A stretch of DNA of 64,000 nucleotides from Streptomyces caatingaensis. Its GTDB lineage: Bacteria > Actinomycetota > Actinomycetes > Streptomycetales > Streptomycetaceae. The stretch's first letter is position 1, and the number at the start of each line of letters is the position of its first letter. Positions 54,222-62,630 of the stretch are shown piece by piece. The DNA lies in NCBI RefSeq assembly GCF_001187435.1, contig NZ_LFXA01000018.1, positions 248,001 to 312,000 on the forward strand, in the 5' to 3' direction. A program made the position numbers and the translations under genes. The notes below the pieces were generated by a model. That model was not told the origin of the DNA. It saw nothing but the letters and a program-made list of their open reading frames with translations, and made no database searches.

Positions 54222-54658
54222 TGGTCCCTGCTCTCCTTCGGTCCGCCGTGCCCGTGTTCTCGTACCGCCGTGCCCTCGCCGTCGTCGGGCGCGCCCCTCT
54301 CTTCGGGTTCCCCCGGCCATACATCCTCGGGAGGACGGTCACAACTTCCCTGCGCCGCACGCCCCGTGGACGTCACGGCCCCCAACGCGCCTGCCGGCAG
54401 GCCGCGCTGGCGCCCCGTGCCGCACCGCACCGCCGTGAGGTCCAAGTCGCCCCTTTTGAGCGGGAGATGAGCGGCGCCGGCGCCGCCTGCCGCGCCGCGG
54501 CCGCGGTCCCCGCCCCCGGCGGCCGCGCGGGGCGGTTCATCCGGACGCGCGATCCGGGCTGCGACAGGCCCGTCACCCGTTCGGACGTACCGAGGTTCCT
54601 CCGCTGCCGCCACCGGGAGACGGTGGAAGGGAGGCACCGGCAGGAAGCGTGGAACGCC
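54222..54658. other. 437-nt gene-free region between a TetR gene and an AccE-like gene
   Basis: No coding potential I would accept. It should carry the divergent promoters. No clear palindrome of TetR type found by eye. Confidence 0.4.
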
Positions 54659-54868
54659 ATGGACGACCCGCTCGTACGCGTCGAGAAGGGGGCCGCCGGC
54701 CGCGAGGAGCTGGCCGCCGTGACCGCGGTGCTCCTCGCCTGCGCCGCCGCGGGCACCGGCCTCCCGCTGTCCGGGGACTTCTCCGCGTACGGACTGCTGC
54801 GCACCCCCGCCCACTGGCACCCCTCGGGTTTCGCCTCCCCGATCAGCTGGCGGCACCGGACCGGCTGA
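54659..54868 (+). CDS. acyl-CoA carboxylase epsilon subunit-like protein
   Basis: 69 residues: DPLVRVEKGAAGREELAAVT, then AVLLACAA and a closing ISWRHRTG. The pattern V-R-x-x-x-G-x-A...EELAA(V/L)TAVLLA and a terminal W-R matches the epsilon subunit that stabilises actinobacterial acyl-CoA carboxylases. Here it is alone, without accA or beta-subunit genes alongside. ATG 54659 is weakly supported (GGAAGCG upstream). Might pair with a carboxylase encoded elsewhere, or be a relic. Confidence 0.65.
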   Translation: MDDPLVRVEKGAAGREELAAVTAVLLACAAAGTGLPLSGDFSAYGLLRTPAHWHPSGFASPISWRHRTG

Positions 54869-54999
54869 GCCGACGGCCTTTTCACCCGCAATTCCGATTG
54901 CCGTACCGCGGCGTCCGCGAAATGCGCGCGGACCAGCCGCTTTTCGTACGGACGGCATTCCGTGGAATTGCCCGGCGGGGCGGCCCGGCACACTGGCTC

Positions 55000-55011
55000 G
55001 AATGAGTGAAA
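55000..55011 (+). promoter_or_regulatory. conserved motif upstream of the first rodlin
   Basis: GAATGAGTGAAA, 93 nt before the rodlin start. The second rodlin has GAATGAATGAAA (55606-55617) 84 nt before its start. The shared sequence in otherwise unlike leaders suggests a common promoter or leader element. Confidence 0.5.
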
Positions 55012-55092
55012 GCCCGGAACCTCTCTTCCGGGGCGGGAGTTGTTCAGTTCGCTTTCTCAGTGGGGGCGCTACACGATCGAAAGGCTAATCAC

Positions 55093-55485
55093 GTGCTCAA
55101 GAAGGTACTCGCCACGACCGCCATGACGGTCTCCACGGTCGGCGCCGTCAGCGCCCCGGCGATGGCCCTCAGTAACGACCAGGACGTGGCCAACGCCAAC
55201 GGCGCGAAGACCGGCTACGGCAACACCAAGACAGGGGGCAAGGAAAGCCCGCAGATGAGCCTGATCCAGGGCACGCTCAACAAGCCCTGCATCGCCATCG
55301 GCAAGCTGGGTCTCCAGTCGGTGCTGGCGCTCATCAACGTCGGCGTCCAGGACGTGCCGATCCTCACGTCGCAGCAGCAGCAGCAGTGCACCGACAACTC
55401 GACGATCAACGACGGGGACGACCAGCTGTCGCACCTCATCGACGACATCCCGATCATCTCGGGCAACGGTTCGGCCAACGGCTGA
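55093..55485 (+). CDS. rodlin protein
   Basis: 130 residues: signal peptide (about 1-28, ending APAMA), then the rodlin body with ESPQMSLIQGTLNKPCIAIG, VGVQDVPILTSQQQQQC, DNSTINDGDDQLSHLIDDIP and a SGNG tail; two Cys. Rodlins assemble with chaplins into the rodlet layer of aerial hyphae and spores. GTG 55093 starts VLKKVLATTA. It is followed by a similar gene in the same direction; in S. coelicolor, from memory, the two rodlin genes are divergent and beside chaplin genes. Confidence 0.9.
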   Translation: MLKKVLATTAMTVSTVGAVSAPAMALSNDQDVANANGAKTGYGNTKTGGKESPQMSLIQGTLNKPCIAIGKLGLQSVLALINVGVQDVPILTSQQQQQCTDNSTINDGDDQLSHLIDDIPIISGNGSANG

Positions 55486-55507
55486 TCCCGGAAGCGAGCA
55501 CGGGATT

Positions 55508-55544
55508 CCCCCTGCGGCGGGTGTGCGGGACCTGCGGCAGGGGG
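55508..55544 (+). terminator. hairpin between the rodlin genes
   Basis: CCCCCTGC (55508-55515) pairs with GCAGGGGG (55537-55544), followed by TTTCCG. Suggests the two rodlins are separate transcripts. Confidence 0.6.
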
Positions 55545-55605
55545 TTTCCGTTTGTTTCTCCCGGTTGTTTCTCCCGGGACTCCCCGGCCGAACCCTCTCT
55601 GGGCC

Positions 55606-55617
55606 GAATGAATGAAA
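55606..55617 (+). promoter_or_regulatory. conserved motif upstream of the second rodlin
   Basis: GAATGAATGAAA, 84 nt before the start and differing by one base from the motif at 55000. Confidence 0.5.
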
Positions 55618-55689
55618 ACCGATGACTTTCCCCGGGCGCGCGGGTTGGGCAAGTAGCGCTCGTAAACCGACCAGAGCGAAGGAACCATC

Positions 55690-56085
55690 GTGATCAAGAA
55701 GGTAGTGGCCACGGCCGCACTGACGGCGTCCGCAGTCGGCGGGTCCGCCATCCCCGCGCTGGCAGCCGGCCCCGGCGGCGACGACGTCGCCAATGCGAAC
55801 CAAGCCGTCCAGATGTACGGCAACACCTACACCGGCGGTTACATGAGCCCGCAGATGGGCCTGATCAACGGCTCGTTCAACAAGCCGTGCATCGCCATCG
55901 GCAAGCTGGGCGCCCAGTCGCTCATCGGCCTGTTGAACGTCGGACTGCAGGACGTGCCGATCCTCTCCTCGCAGCAGCAGCAGATGTGCACCGAGAACTC
56001 GACGATCAACGACGGGGACGACCCGCTGTCGCACATCCTGGACAACATCCCGATCATCTCGGGCAACGGTTCCAAGAACGACTGA
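55690..56085 (+). CDS. rodlin protein
   Basis: 131 residues, same plan as the first rodlin: signal peptide to about residue 26 (IPALA), YMSPQMGLINGSFNKPCIAI, VGLQDVPILSSQQQQMC, ENSTINDGDDPLSHILDNIP, and a SGNG tail. The two proteins share most of their mature sequence, so they arose by tandem duplication. GTG 55690, with GAAGGAACC upstream. A strong terminator follows at 56102. Confidence 0.9.
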   Translation: MIKKVVATAALTASAVGGSAIPALAAGPGGDDVANANQAVQMYGNTYTGGYMSPQMGLINGSFNKPCIAIGKLGAQSLIGLLNVGLQDVPILSSQQQQMCTENSTINDGDDPLSHILDNIPIISGNGSKND

Positions 56086-56101
56086 CGCCCGGCGCCGCAC
56101 C

Positions 56102-56130
56102 GGCCGCCCCCGGGATCCCCGGGGGCGGCC
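56102..56130. terminator. hairpin terminator
   Basis: Perfect 13-bp stem, GGCCGCCCCCGGG (56102-56114) with complement at 56118-56130, loop ATC. Confidence 0.85.
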
Positions 56131-56211
56131 TCGGCGTGCGCCGCGGGCCCCGGCGGCCGTACCGGAGAACGCGGCCTTACCGAGAATGCGGCGGTACCGG
56201 AGAATGAGGGC

Positions 56212-56946
56212 ATGCCCCCCGCCACCGGCACGCCGGACCCCGCGGCCGGCTCCCCGGAGCCGCCCTCGACGCACCTGCGGCTGATCGCCGACGCGCTCTC
56301 CGTCGGCTCGCCGTACTCCCTCGTCCTCGCCGGCGGCTACGCGGTGCGGGCGCACGGGCTGACGAACCGGGCGAGCGCCGGCGTGGCCCTCGCCACCGAG
56401 TCGCAGGCCGCGATGGCGGACATCGCCGCCGGCGTCCGCGCCGGGCTGCGCGAGCGCGGCTGGCGGGTGCGCGACGTCGAGGCCGGGCCGCTCTCGGCGC
56501 GGCTGGCCGTCACCGACCCCGACGCCGGCGAGGAGTGCCCGCTCGACCTCCTCAAGGAGACGATGTGGCGCCCGCCCGTCCCCACCCCGCTCGGCCCCGC
56601 CCTCGCGGCGGAGGACGCCGTGGGCACCAAGGTGCGCGCCCTCGCCGAACGGGGCCTGCCCGGTGACCTCGTCGACGTCCACGGCGCGGCCGCCCGCTGG
56701 CCGGCCGCCGAGCTGGAGGAGTTCGGCCGCCGGCACGCGCGCGGCCCCGGGGACTTCGACCTCGCCGACCTGCGGGCCCGGCTGGAGGGGGCCGAGTGGA
56801 TGGACGACCGGGCCTTCGCCGCCCACGGCCTGGACGCGCGGGCCGTCGACGGGCTGCGCCGCTGGGCGCAGCAGTGGGCCGACGACCTCGGCGAACGGCT
56901 CGTCGAGGAGGCGCCGTACGAGGACGACGGGATCGGGGACGCCTGA
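56212..56946 (+). CDS. AbiEii/AbiGii-like nucleotidyltransferase
   Basis: 244 residues. The signature LVLAGGYAVRAHGLTNRAS matches the (G)G-x-A-x-x-x-H motif of AbiEii-type nucleotidyltransferases, and acidic residues follow in VALATES and a later ECPLDLLK (LDLL). AbiEii toxins modify tRNA and normally stand next to an AbiEi antitoxin; no antitoxin-like gene is adjacent, only an XRE-type membrane protein on the other strand. It may instead be a housekeeping nucleotidyltransferase common in Streptomyces. Confidence 0.7.
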   Translation: MPPATGTPDPAAGSPEPPSTHLRLIADALSVGSPYSLVLAGGYAVRAHGLTNRASAGVALATESQAAMADIAAGVRAGLRERGWRVRDVEAGPLSARLAVTDPDAGEECPLDLLKETMWRPPVPTPLGPALAAEDAVGTKVRALAERGLPGDLVDVHGAAARWPAAELEEFGRRHARGPGDFDLADLRARLEGAEWMDDRAFAAHGLDARAVDGLRRWAQQWADDLGERLVEEAPYEDDGIGDA

Positions 56947-56959
56947 GCGCCCCGCGCGT

Positions 56960-58429
56960 TCACCGGCGGGCGTAGTCCGGGAGCTGCTCCCACGTCCTCG
57001 TGTCGAACCGGTAGGCGTACTGCGGCCGTTGCCTCACCGCGCTGGTGCGGAACGGCCGCCCGTGGTCGTCGATGCGCAGCGTGCCGCGCCGGTCGCCGCT
57101 GCTCCAGTCCAGCTCCAGGTACCAGCTGACGTCGTGGGCGTCGGTGTGCGCCAGTACCTTCAGCACTTCCGGGTCGGTCGAGGACGCCTTGTAGGGGAAG
57201 TCCCTGGCCGGGATCACGATGTCGCCCTGCCGCCCGCTCACGGGGCGCGCGGCGGGGCGGTCGCGGTCGAGGTCCACGTCGAAGTGCTCGGGGGTGACGC
57301 CGCCCCCGCAGCCGTCGCCCATCGCGTACGCGGACCAGTCCAGCGGCGGCCGGCGCCCGCCCACCGTCCGGACGCGCAGCGCGTGCAGGACCACGGCCTT
57401 CCGCTCCTTGCCCTGGACGGTCACCTCGATCCGCATCCTGCCGCCGGGCACGGCGCTCATCGCGGCCCGCCAGCCGCCGGCGTCCGCGTCGCCGGCCGGG
57501 GGCGCGGCGACCGCGCCGGGCTGCCGGCCCGACACGTACAGGGTGTCGCACCGCTCGTCCCCCAGGTCGTCCATGCGGACGGTGGCGGTCAGGGGGACGT
57601 CGGGGCGGGGGGAGGGGCGGGTGGGGGAGTCGGGGGTGCGCCCCGGGTTCCGGGAGCCGGGCGGGCTGTCGGGCGGGTTGCCGGGAACGTCCGGTTCCGC
57701 GCCGGGGGACGGGGGGTGCGGGGTGGTGGACGGCGGGAACAGGCCGTCGTGCAGCGGGAATTCACCGGGCGGCGTGGCCGGGGAGGGAGTGGCGGAGGGC
57801 ACGTCGGCCGTCCCGGACGGTCCGCCGGGGCGCGGTGTCCGCCACGCGCCGTCCGCCTGCGGCCGTGCGCTGCCGCCCCGGGCCCGGTCGCCGTGCGACC
57901 TCTCCAGCGAACAGCCGGCCAGGACGGCGCCGGGCACGACGACGGCGGCGACCCCGGCCACGAGGAGGGCGCGCCGGAGGCGGGGGGTGTTCTGTGGGGG
58001 GAGTTCGGTGGTCGTGGTGGTGGCCGGGGCGGCCTTCGCGTCGGCTGTGGCGGTCGTGGCGGCCGTTGTGCCGGTCCCGGCTGTCCCGTCAGGCGTGGCG
58101 GCGGTCGTGTCGGTCGCGGCCGTCGTCGGGGCCGCGGCGCCGCCGGCAGCGGGGAGTGCTTTCCGTCGGCGGGCGTCGTCGGCGACGATCCACCGGCGGT
58201 GCAGTGCGACGAGCTCCTCGCGGTCGGCGCCGCAGAGGCGGGCGAAGCGCTCCACAGGGGCGAACTCCGTCGGCACGGCCGCGCCGCTGCAGTAGCGGTG
58301 GACGGTCGACGTGCTCATGTGCAGCCGCTTGGCCAGGGTTCCGTAGCTGTGCCCGGAACGTTCCTTCAGCTCGCGGAGCCGTTCCGCGAACGCCGCTATG
58401 CCCTCGGTTCCCTCGGTCCCCTCGGCCAT
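56960..58429 (-). CDS. XRE-family DNA-binding membrane protein
   Basis: 489 residues. N-terminal helix-turn-helix (FAERLRELKERSGHSYGTLA, RLHMSTSTVHRYCSG), an Ala/Thr low-complexity stretch (about 95-140), one membrane segment (about 150-170, LLVAGVAAVVVPGAVLAGC), then an external Pro-rich linker and an unassigned domain (about 280-489). This plan, cytosolic DNA-binding and external domain, is seen in many Streptomyces proteins of unknown role. Possibly a one-component sensor or a division/wall factor. Confidence 0.75.
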   Translation of the reverse strand: MAEGTEGTEGIAAFAERLRELKERSGHSYGTLAKRLHMSTSTVHRYCSGAAVPTEFAPVERFARLCGADREELVALHRRWIVADDARRRKALPAAGGAAAPTTAATDTTAATPDGTAGTGTTAATTATADAKAAPATTTTTELPPQNTPRLRRALLVAGVAAVVVPGAVLAGCSLERSHGDRARGGSARPQADGAWRTPRPGGPSGTADVPSATPSPATPPGEFPLHDGLFPPSTTPHPPSPGAEPDVPGNPPDSPPGSRNPGRTPDSPTRPSPRPDVPLTATVRMDDLGDERCDTLYVSGRQPGAVAAPPAGDADAGGWRAAMSAVPGGRMRIEVTVQGKERKAVVLHALRVRTVGGRRPPLDWSAYAMGDGCGGGVTPEHFDVDLDRDRPAARPVSGRQGDIVIPARDFPYKASSTDPEVLKVLAHTDAHDVSWYLELDWSSGDRRGTLRIDDHGRPFRTSAVRQRPQYAYRFDTRTWEQLPDYARR

Positions 58430-58568
58430 TCCCGTGCTGTCTCCCCGTCCCCGGACCGCGTTGCAGGGCGCGGCATTTCCCCTGGTCCGGACTATATGCG
58501 GCCGTTCCGCCTCCTTCCGGGGAGCGCCGCGCCGTGCCGCGGGATCGCGCCACGGCGCGGCACCGGGG

Positions 58569-59483
58569 TCAGTGCCCGAGGGTGCGCAACACCGCGTCGG
58601 CCATGGCGCGCTCGCCGGTGGCGTCGGGGTGGAGCGGCAGGGTGGGCGACGCCGGGAGGAGGCCCGCGACCCAGGGGTCGGCGGAACAGGCGTCGTGGCC
58701 CTCCGTGGGGCCGAGGGTGTCGACGTAGGCGGCGCCGCCGGCCGTGGCGGCGCGGGAGACCATGGAGTTGAGCTTGTCGAGGACGGACCGCAGGTAGGCG
58801 GTGTCGCCGGTGGTGGTCGGCAGCTTGCCGGCGCACCGCTTCGTGTCGGTGGGGATCACCGACGGGTAGCCGACGACCAGGACCCGGGCCCGCGGCGCCC
58901 GGTCGTGGATCGTCCGCAGCGCCTGTGTGAGCCGGGGCGCGGCCGCGTCGAGGCGCTGGGCGAGGGTGTCCTTGTAGTAGTCGCGGCAGGGCGCGCCGAA
59001 GGGGTTCGTGGGGGCGAGGGCGGTGCAGACGGCGACGGCGTCCACGAAGCCGAGGTCCGAGGTGCCGAGGTTGTTGCCGCCGACGGTGACGGTGACGAGG
59101 CGGGTTTCACGTGAAACGGCGTTCAGCTGGGGGCCGTTGACGGGTATCCCGGCGTCGGTCTGGGTCTCGGTCAGCGCGTTCACCTTGGCCGCGGCGCAGG
59201 TCACGTCCTGGTACGCGGACGAGCGGAGGCTCGCGGCCACCAGGTGGCCGTAGTTGTGGTCGGAGCGCAGGCACAGACCGCCGGAGGCGGCGGGTATCCC
59301 GGCGCCGGCGGCGTACGAGTCGCCGAGCGCGACGTACGCCCCGGCGCCGGACCCCTCGGCGGCCCGGGCCGGGACGGCCCACGGCGCGAGGGCGGCGGCG
59401 AGGAGGGCGCCGCCGGTGAGGGCGGAGCGCCAACGGTGCGTCCCGGCACGGTGGTTGGTGCGCTTCGTTGCGGCTCTGGGCAC
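58569..59483 (-). CDS. secreted SGNH/GDSL hydrolase
   Basis: 304 residues. Signal peptide about 1-42 (ALTGGALLAAALAPWAVPA). GDSL block YVALGDSYAAGAGI with catalytic Ser, GGNN block VTVGGNNLGTSDL, and the catalytic Asp/His in LPLHPDATGE. Cys residues suit disulphides as in Streptomyces SCO-type lipases/esterases. GTG 59483 has TGGAGGAACC upstream; longer frames are shadow. The coding sequence contains a perfect parS palindrome at 59104. Confidence 0.88.
   Translation of the reverse strand: MPRAATKRTNHRAGTHRWRSALTGGALLAAALAPWAVPARAAEGSGAGAYVALGDSYAAGAGIPAASGGLCLRSDHNYGHLVAASLRSSAYQDVTCAAAKVNALTETQTDAGIPVNGPQLNAVSRETRLVTVTVGGNNLGTSDLGFVDAVAVCTALAPTNPFGAPCRDYYKDTLAQRLDAAAPRLTQALRTIHDRAPRARVLVVGYPSVIPTDTKRCAGKLPTTTGDTAYLRSVLDKLNSMVSRAATAGGAAYVDTLGPTEGHDACSADPWVAGLLPASPTLPLHPDATGERAMADAVLRTLGH
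59104..59117. other. parS centromere site
   Basis: GTTTCACGTGAAAC, a perfect 14-bp palindrome identical to the Streptomyces ParB-binding consensus. In the SGNH gene it encodes part of VSRETR. Streptomyces chromosomes carry some twenty such sites clustered around oriC, often inside genes, and the gene order here suggests a position near oriC. Confidence 0.85.
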
Positions 59484-59660
59484 GGTTCCTCCAGAGGAGG
59501 GAGGGGGAACGGTGGGACGAAACCGGCCGGTAACGTTGCCGGTATCGTCGCGGCGCCCCGCCTCGTGAACCATGTGCGGGACCACAGGAATCGCGGCCGT
59601 CCCTTTGTCCCCGCGCACAACAACACCCATGACGCGGTGGGGCTTTGTAACCTGCCGGTC

Positions 59661-60854
59661 ATGAGCAGCGCACCCGAACCGCCGCCCGAGGTCGCCCCCG
59701 CCGCGGCCGCGCTGCTGGCCCGCGCGCCGGCCCTCGCCGAGGGCATGGCCCGCCGCATACGGGCCCAAGTGACGTACTACGGAAGCGCGGAGCGCGTCCC
59801 GTCCGCCGAACTCCTCGCCTCCTGCCGGCGCAACGCCGAACTGGTTCTGGGGCAGTTGGCCCACGGCCGCGGCGCCGGCATGGAGTCGGCCCGGCGGACG
59901 GGCCGGGAGGGCGCCCGGCGGGGCGTCCCGCTGGCCGAGCTGCTGCACGCCTACCGGGTCGGTTCCGAGTACCTCTGGTCCGCCCTGGCGGCCGAGGTCT
60001 GCGGTGCCGACGGCGTCACCGTGGAGAGCGTCACCGCGCTGGCCGCCTGGTGGGTGCGGGAGGGGCTCGCGGCGGCGTCCGGCGACGCGTACCGCGAAGC
60101 CGCCACGGAGATGGCGCTCCAGCGCGAACGGGAACGGTCCGCCCTGGCCGAGGCCCTGTTCACCGGGATGCTCACCGACCGCACCACGCTCTGGGAGGCG
60201 GCCCACGCGCTCGGCCTGCCCACGGAGGGGCCGTACGTCGTCGTGGCCGCCGAGGTGCCCGCCCCCGGCCGCGAGGCCCTGCCCGGCGTCGAACCCCGCC
60301 TCCGGGCCGAGGACGCCCGCTCGGCCTGGCGCCTGCTGCCCGGCCTCCAGGTCGGCGTCGTCGCCCTGCCCGGCCCCGACGCCGAGGAGGCGGTGCTGGG
60401 CGTCCTCGGCCGGAGCGCCGCCTCACGCGTCGGCGTCAGCCCGCCCTACCGGCCGCTCCGCGAGACGCCCCGGGCGCTGCGCCTGGCCCGCCTGGCCCTG
60501 GCCGGGGCGGCGGGGGCGGCGCCGGGTGTGGCCCGGTTCGCGGAGAGTCCCGTCTCCCTGCTGGTCGCGGCGGCCCCGGAGGAGGCGGCCCGCGCCGCCG
60601 ACACCGTCCTCGCCCGCGTCCGCGCCCTCCCTCCCGCCGAGCGCGACCGGCTGCTGGACACGCTGGAGCGCTGGTTCGCCGGCGGGGGCTCGGCCGCCGC
60701 GGCCGCCCGCCTCCTGTACTGCCACCCCAACACCGTCCGCTACCGTCTGCGCCGGCTCGAGGACCTCACCGGACGCTCCCTCTCCGACCCCCGCTCGGTG
60801 GCGGACCTGGCCGTGGCCCTGTGCGCCCTCCGCCTCCTCCCGGCCGACGACTGA
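59661..60854 (+). CDS. PucR/CdaR-family transcriptional regulator
   Basis: 397 residues. An N-terminal RsbR/PucR-like sensor part (about 1-170), a GGDEF-like middle domain (about 185-290), and a C-terminal PucR helix-turn-helix with RLLYCHPNTVRYRLRRLEDLTGRS. ATG 59661; TTTGTAAC at about 59644 is close enough to the start to raise the possibility of a short or absent leader. Target genes not evident; neighbour on the left is the divergent SGNH hydrolase. Confidence 0.85.
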   Translation: MSSAPEPPPEVAPAAAALLARAPALAEGMARRIRAQVTYYGSAERVPSAELLASCRRNAELVLGQLAHGRGAGMESARRTGREGARRGVPLAELLHAYRVGSEYLWSALAAEVCGADGVTVESVTALAAWWVREGLAAASGDAYREAATEMALQRERERSALAEALFTGMLTDRTTLWEAAHALGLPTEGPYVVVAAEVPAPGREALPGVEPRLRAEDARSAWRLLPGLQVGVVALPGPDAEEAVLGVLGRSAASRVGVSPPYRPLRETPRALRLARLALAGAAGAAPGVARFAESPVSLLVAAAPEEAARAADTVLARVRALPPAERDRLLDTLERWFAGGGSAAAAARLLYCHPNTVRYRLRRLEDLTGRSLSDPRSVADLAVALCALRLLPADD

Positions 60855-60872
60855 CCTGCCGCGCGGCGCCGT

Positions 60873-61454
60873 TCAGACCTCGCGGCCCAGCCAGGCCGCC
60901 AGCCGCCCGTACACGTCCGCGCCCTCCGGGGCGGGCCGCACCGGGCCGAACGGCACCCCCTCGCCGCGCCGTTCGGCCGGCATGATCCGCTGCGCCCACT
61001 CCAGCGCACACGCACCGAGCTCCTCGTCGAGCGGGAACGGGTCGCCGAGGGCCCGGGACAGGTCCCACGCGTGGGCGGCCATCTCCATCACGCACCCCGA
61101 GAAGAGGTAGTCCCGCCCCGACAGCGCGCCCCACGGCACGGTGACCGGCATGTCGAGCCTGGCGTCGTCCGCCCAGGCCGCCGCCAACCGGGCGCGGGCC
61201 GCGTCGAAGGCCGCGGCCCAGCCGTCGTCCGGCACGCCCTCGGGCGGCGTGATCCGGCCCGCCACCCGGCCGGTCTCGCCGATCGCCGCGAACGCGTGCG
61301 CCCCGCCGGTCAGGTGCCCCACCAGGGCACGCACGTCGAAGTCCTCGCACGGGGTGGGGTCGTCGTACCGCCCCGCGGGGACGGCCGCGATCAGACGCGC
61401 CAACTGCTGCGCGGCGCGGGCGAGAAGGGGGCGCGGGTCGGTCGTGGTGTCCAT
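60873..61454 (-). CDS. TIGR03086-family metal-binding (mycothiol-type) protein
   Basis: 193 residues of the DinB-like/maleylpyruvate-isomerase N-terminal fold. Seen: PTPCEDFDVRALVGHLTGGA with the first metal-type His, MEMAAHAWDLSRALG with the second His, and a C-terminal helix. TIGR03086 proteins are of unknown function. ATG 61454. Convergent with the PucR-type gene (18 nt) and divergent from the WYL regulator. Confidence 0.82.
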   Translation of the reverse strand: MDTTTDPRPLLARAAQQLARLIAAVPAGRYDDPTPCEDFDVRALVGHLTGGAHAFAAIGETGRVAGRITPPEGVPDDGWAAAFDAARARLAAAWADDARLDMPVTVPWGALSGRDYLFSGCVMEMAAHAWDLSRALGDPFPLDEELGACALEWAQRIMPAERRGEGVPFGPVRPAPEGADVYGRLAAWLGREV

Positions 61455-61589
61455 CGGCGGTGTCCTCCGTCAGTGATCTCCGTGAGCGGTCGAGGGGAGT
61501 CTGCGCACATAAGCTGACACCTGCCGTCAACTTTTCCGACGGCTCACGACAAGGTCCACGGCAGAGCGCACCACCAGAGGAGAAACCAG

Positions 61590-62561
61590 GTGAAATCCGA
61601 CCGGCTGCTGTCGGTCCTGCTGCTCCTGCAGACCCGCGGCCGGGTGACCGCCGCCGAGCTGGCCCGGCGCCTGGAGGTGTCCGTCCGCACGGTCTACCGC
61701 GACGTCGAGGCCCTCTCCGCCGCCGGCGTCCCCGTCTACGCCGAGCGCGGCCGGCACGGCGGCATCGCCCTGCTCCCCGGCTACCGCACCGACGTCACCG
61801 GCCTCACCGCCGACGAGGCCCGCGCCCTCTTCGTCCTCGCCGCGCAGGGCGGCGCCCACGCGGCCCTCGGCCTGGACGGGGCGCTCGGCTCCGCCCTGCG
61901 CAAGGTGATGGCCGCCCTGCCCGCCCCGCACCGCCCGGCCGCCGAGGCGACCAGCCGCCGCATCCTCGTCGACCCGGTGCGCTGGATGCCCGGCCCGGCC
62001 CCCGACGCCGGCCCCGGCGAGCTCCCCGACGCCGTCTTCGCCGACCGGCGCCTGCGGCTGCGCTACCGCCACGGCGGCACCACACGGCCACGCACCTACA
62101 CCGTCGACCCCTACGGCCTCGTCGCCAAGGCGGGCGTCTGGTACCTGGTCGCCGACCACCGCGGCCGGCCCCGCCTCTTCCGCGCGGACCGCGTCGTCGC
62201 CGTCACCGTCACCGCGGACGCCGTGCGCCGCCGCCCCGGCGCCGAGCTGGCCGACGTCTGGGAGACGCTGCGCCGCCAGGTCGAACAGCGCCCCACCGAC
62301 ATCCTCGTCACCGCCCGCGTCCGCCGCTCCCGCCTCGACATGCTGCTGCGCCTGCGCGGCCACCAGCTGACCGGCCCCCCGACCGAGGGCGATCCCGCGA
62401 CCGTCGAGTTCGCCTTCCCCGCCCCCGACGCGGCCCTGACGCTCCTCGCCTTCGGCCGCGACGTGGAAGTGCTCTCCCCGCCCGAGGTCCGCGACTCCCT
62501 GGCCCGCACGGCGGCGGAGGCGGCCACCCTCTACGGCCCGCCCAACGCCCGCACCCCATGA
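61590..62561 (+). CDS. WYL-domain transcriptional regulator (YafY-like)
   Basis: 323 residues. N-terminal helix-turn-helix DRLLSVLLLLQTRGRVTAAE, ELARRLEVSVRTVYRDVEAL; WYL domain (about 140-210) with YGLVAKAGVWYLVADHRG and RADRVV; C-terminal WCX extension. GTG 61590 has GAGGAG upstream. WYL proteins sense nucleic acids or small molecules and are often divergent from enzymes they control; the neighbour at 60873 is a candidate. A terminator follows. Confidence 0.88.
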   Translation: MKSDRLLSVLLLLQTRGRVTAAELARRLEVSVRTVYRDVEALSAAGVPVYAERGRHGGIALLPGYRTDVTGLTADEARALFVLAAQGGAHAALGLDGALGSALRKVMAALPAPHRPAAEATSRRILVDPVRWMPGPAPDAGPGELPDAVFADRRLRLRYRHGGTTRPRTYTVDPYGLVAKAGVWYLVADHRGRPRLFRADRVVAVTVTADAVRRRPGAELADVWETLRRQVEQRPTDILVTARVRRSRLDMLLRLRGHQLTGPPTEGDPATVEFAFPAPDAALTLLAFGRDVEVLSPPEVRDSLARTAAEAATLYGPPNARTP

Positions 62562-62594
62562 GCCCGTTGGCCCCGACGGAGCCGGACAACGCAC

Positions 62595-62621
62595 AAGGCC
62601 CAGGTCGATGACCTGGGCCTT
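62595..62621. terminator. bidirectional hairpin terminator
   Basis: Perfect 12-bp stem, AAGGCCCAGGTC (62595-62606) with complement at 62610-62621, loop GAT. It serves the WYL gene and the (now displaced) tRNA gene on the other strand. Confidence 0.85.
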
Positions 62622-62630
62622 GCCGAGAAG

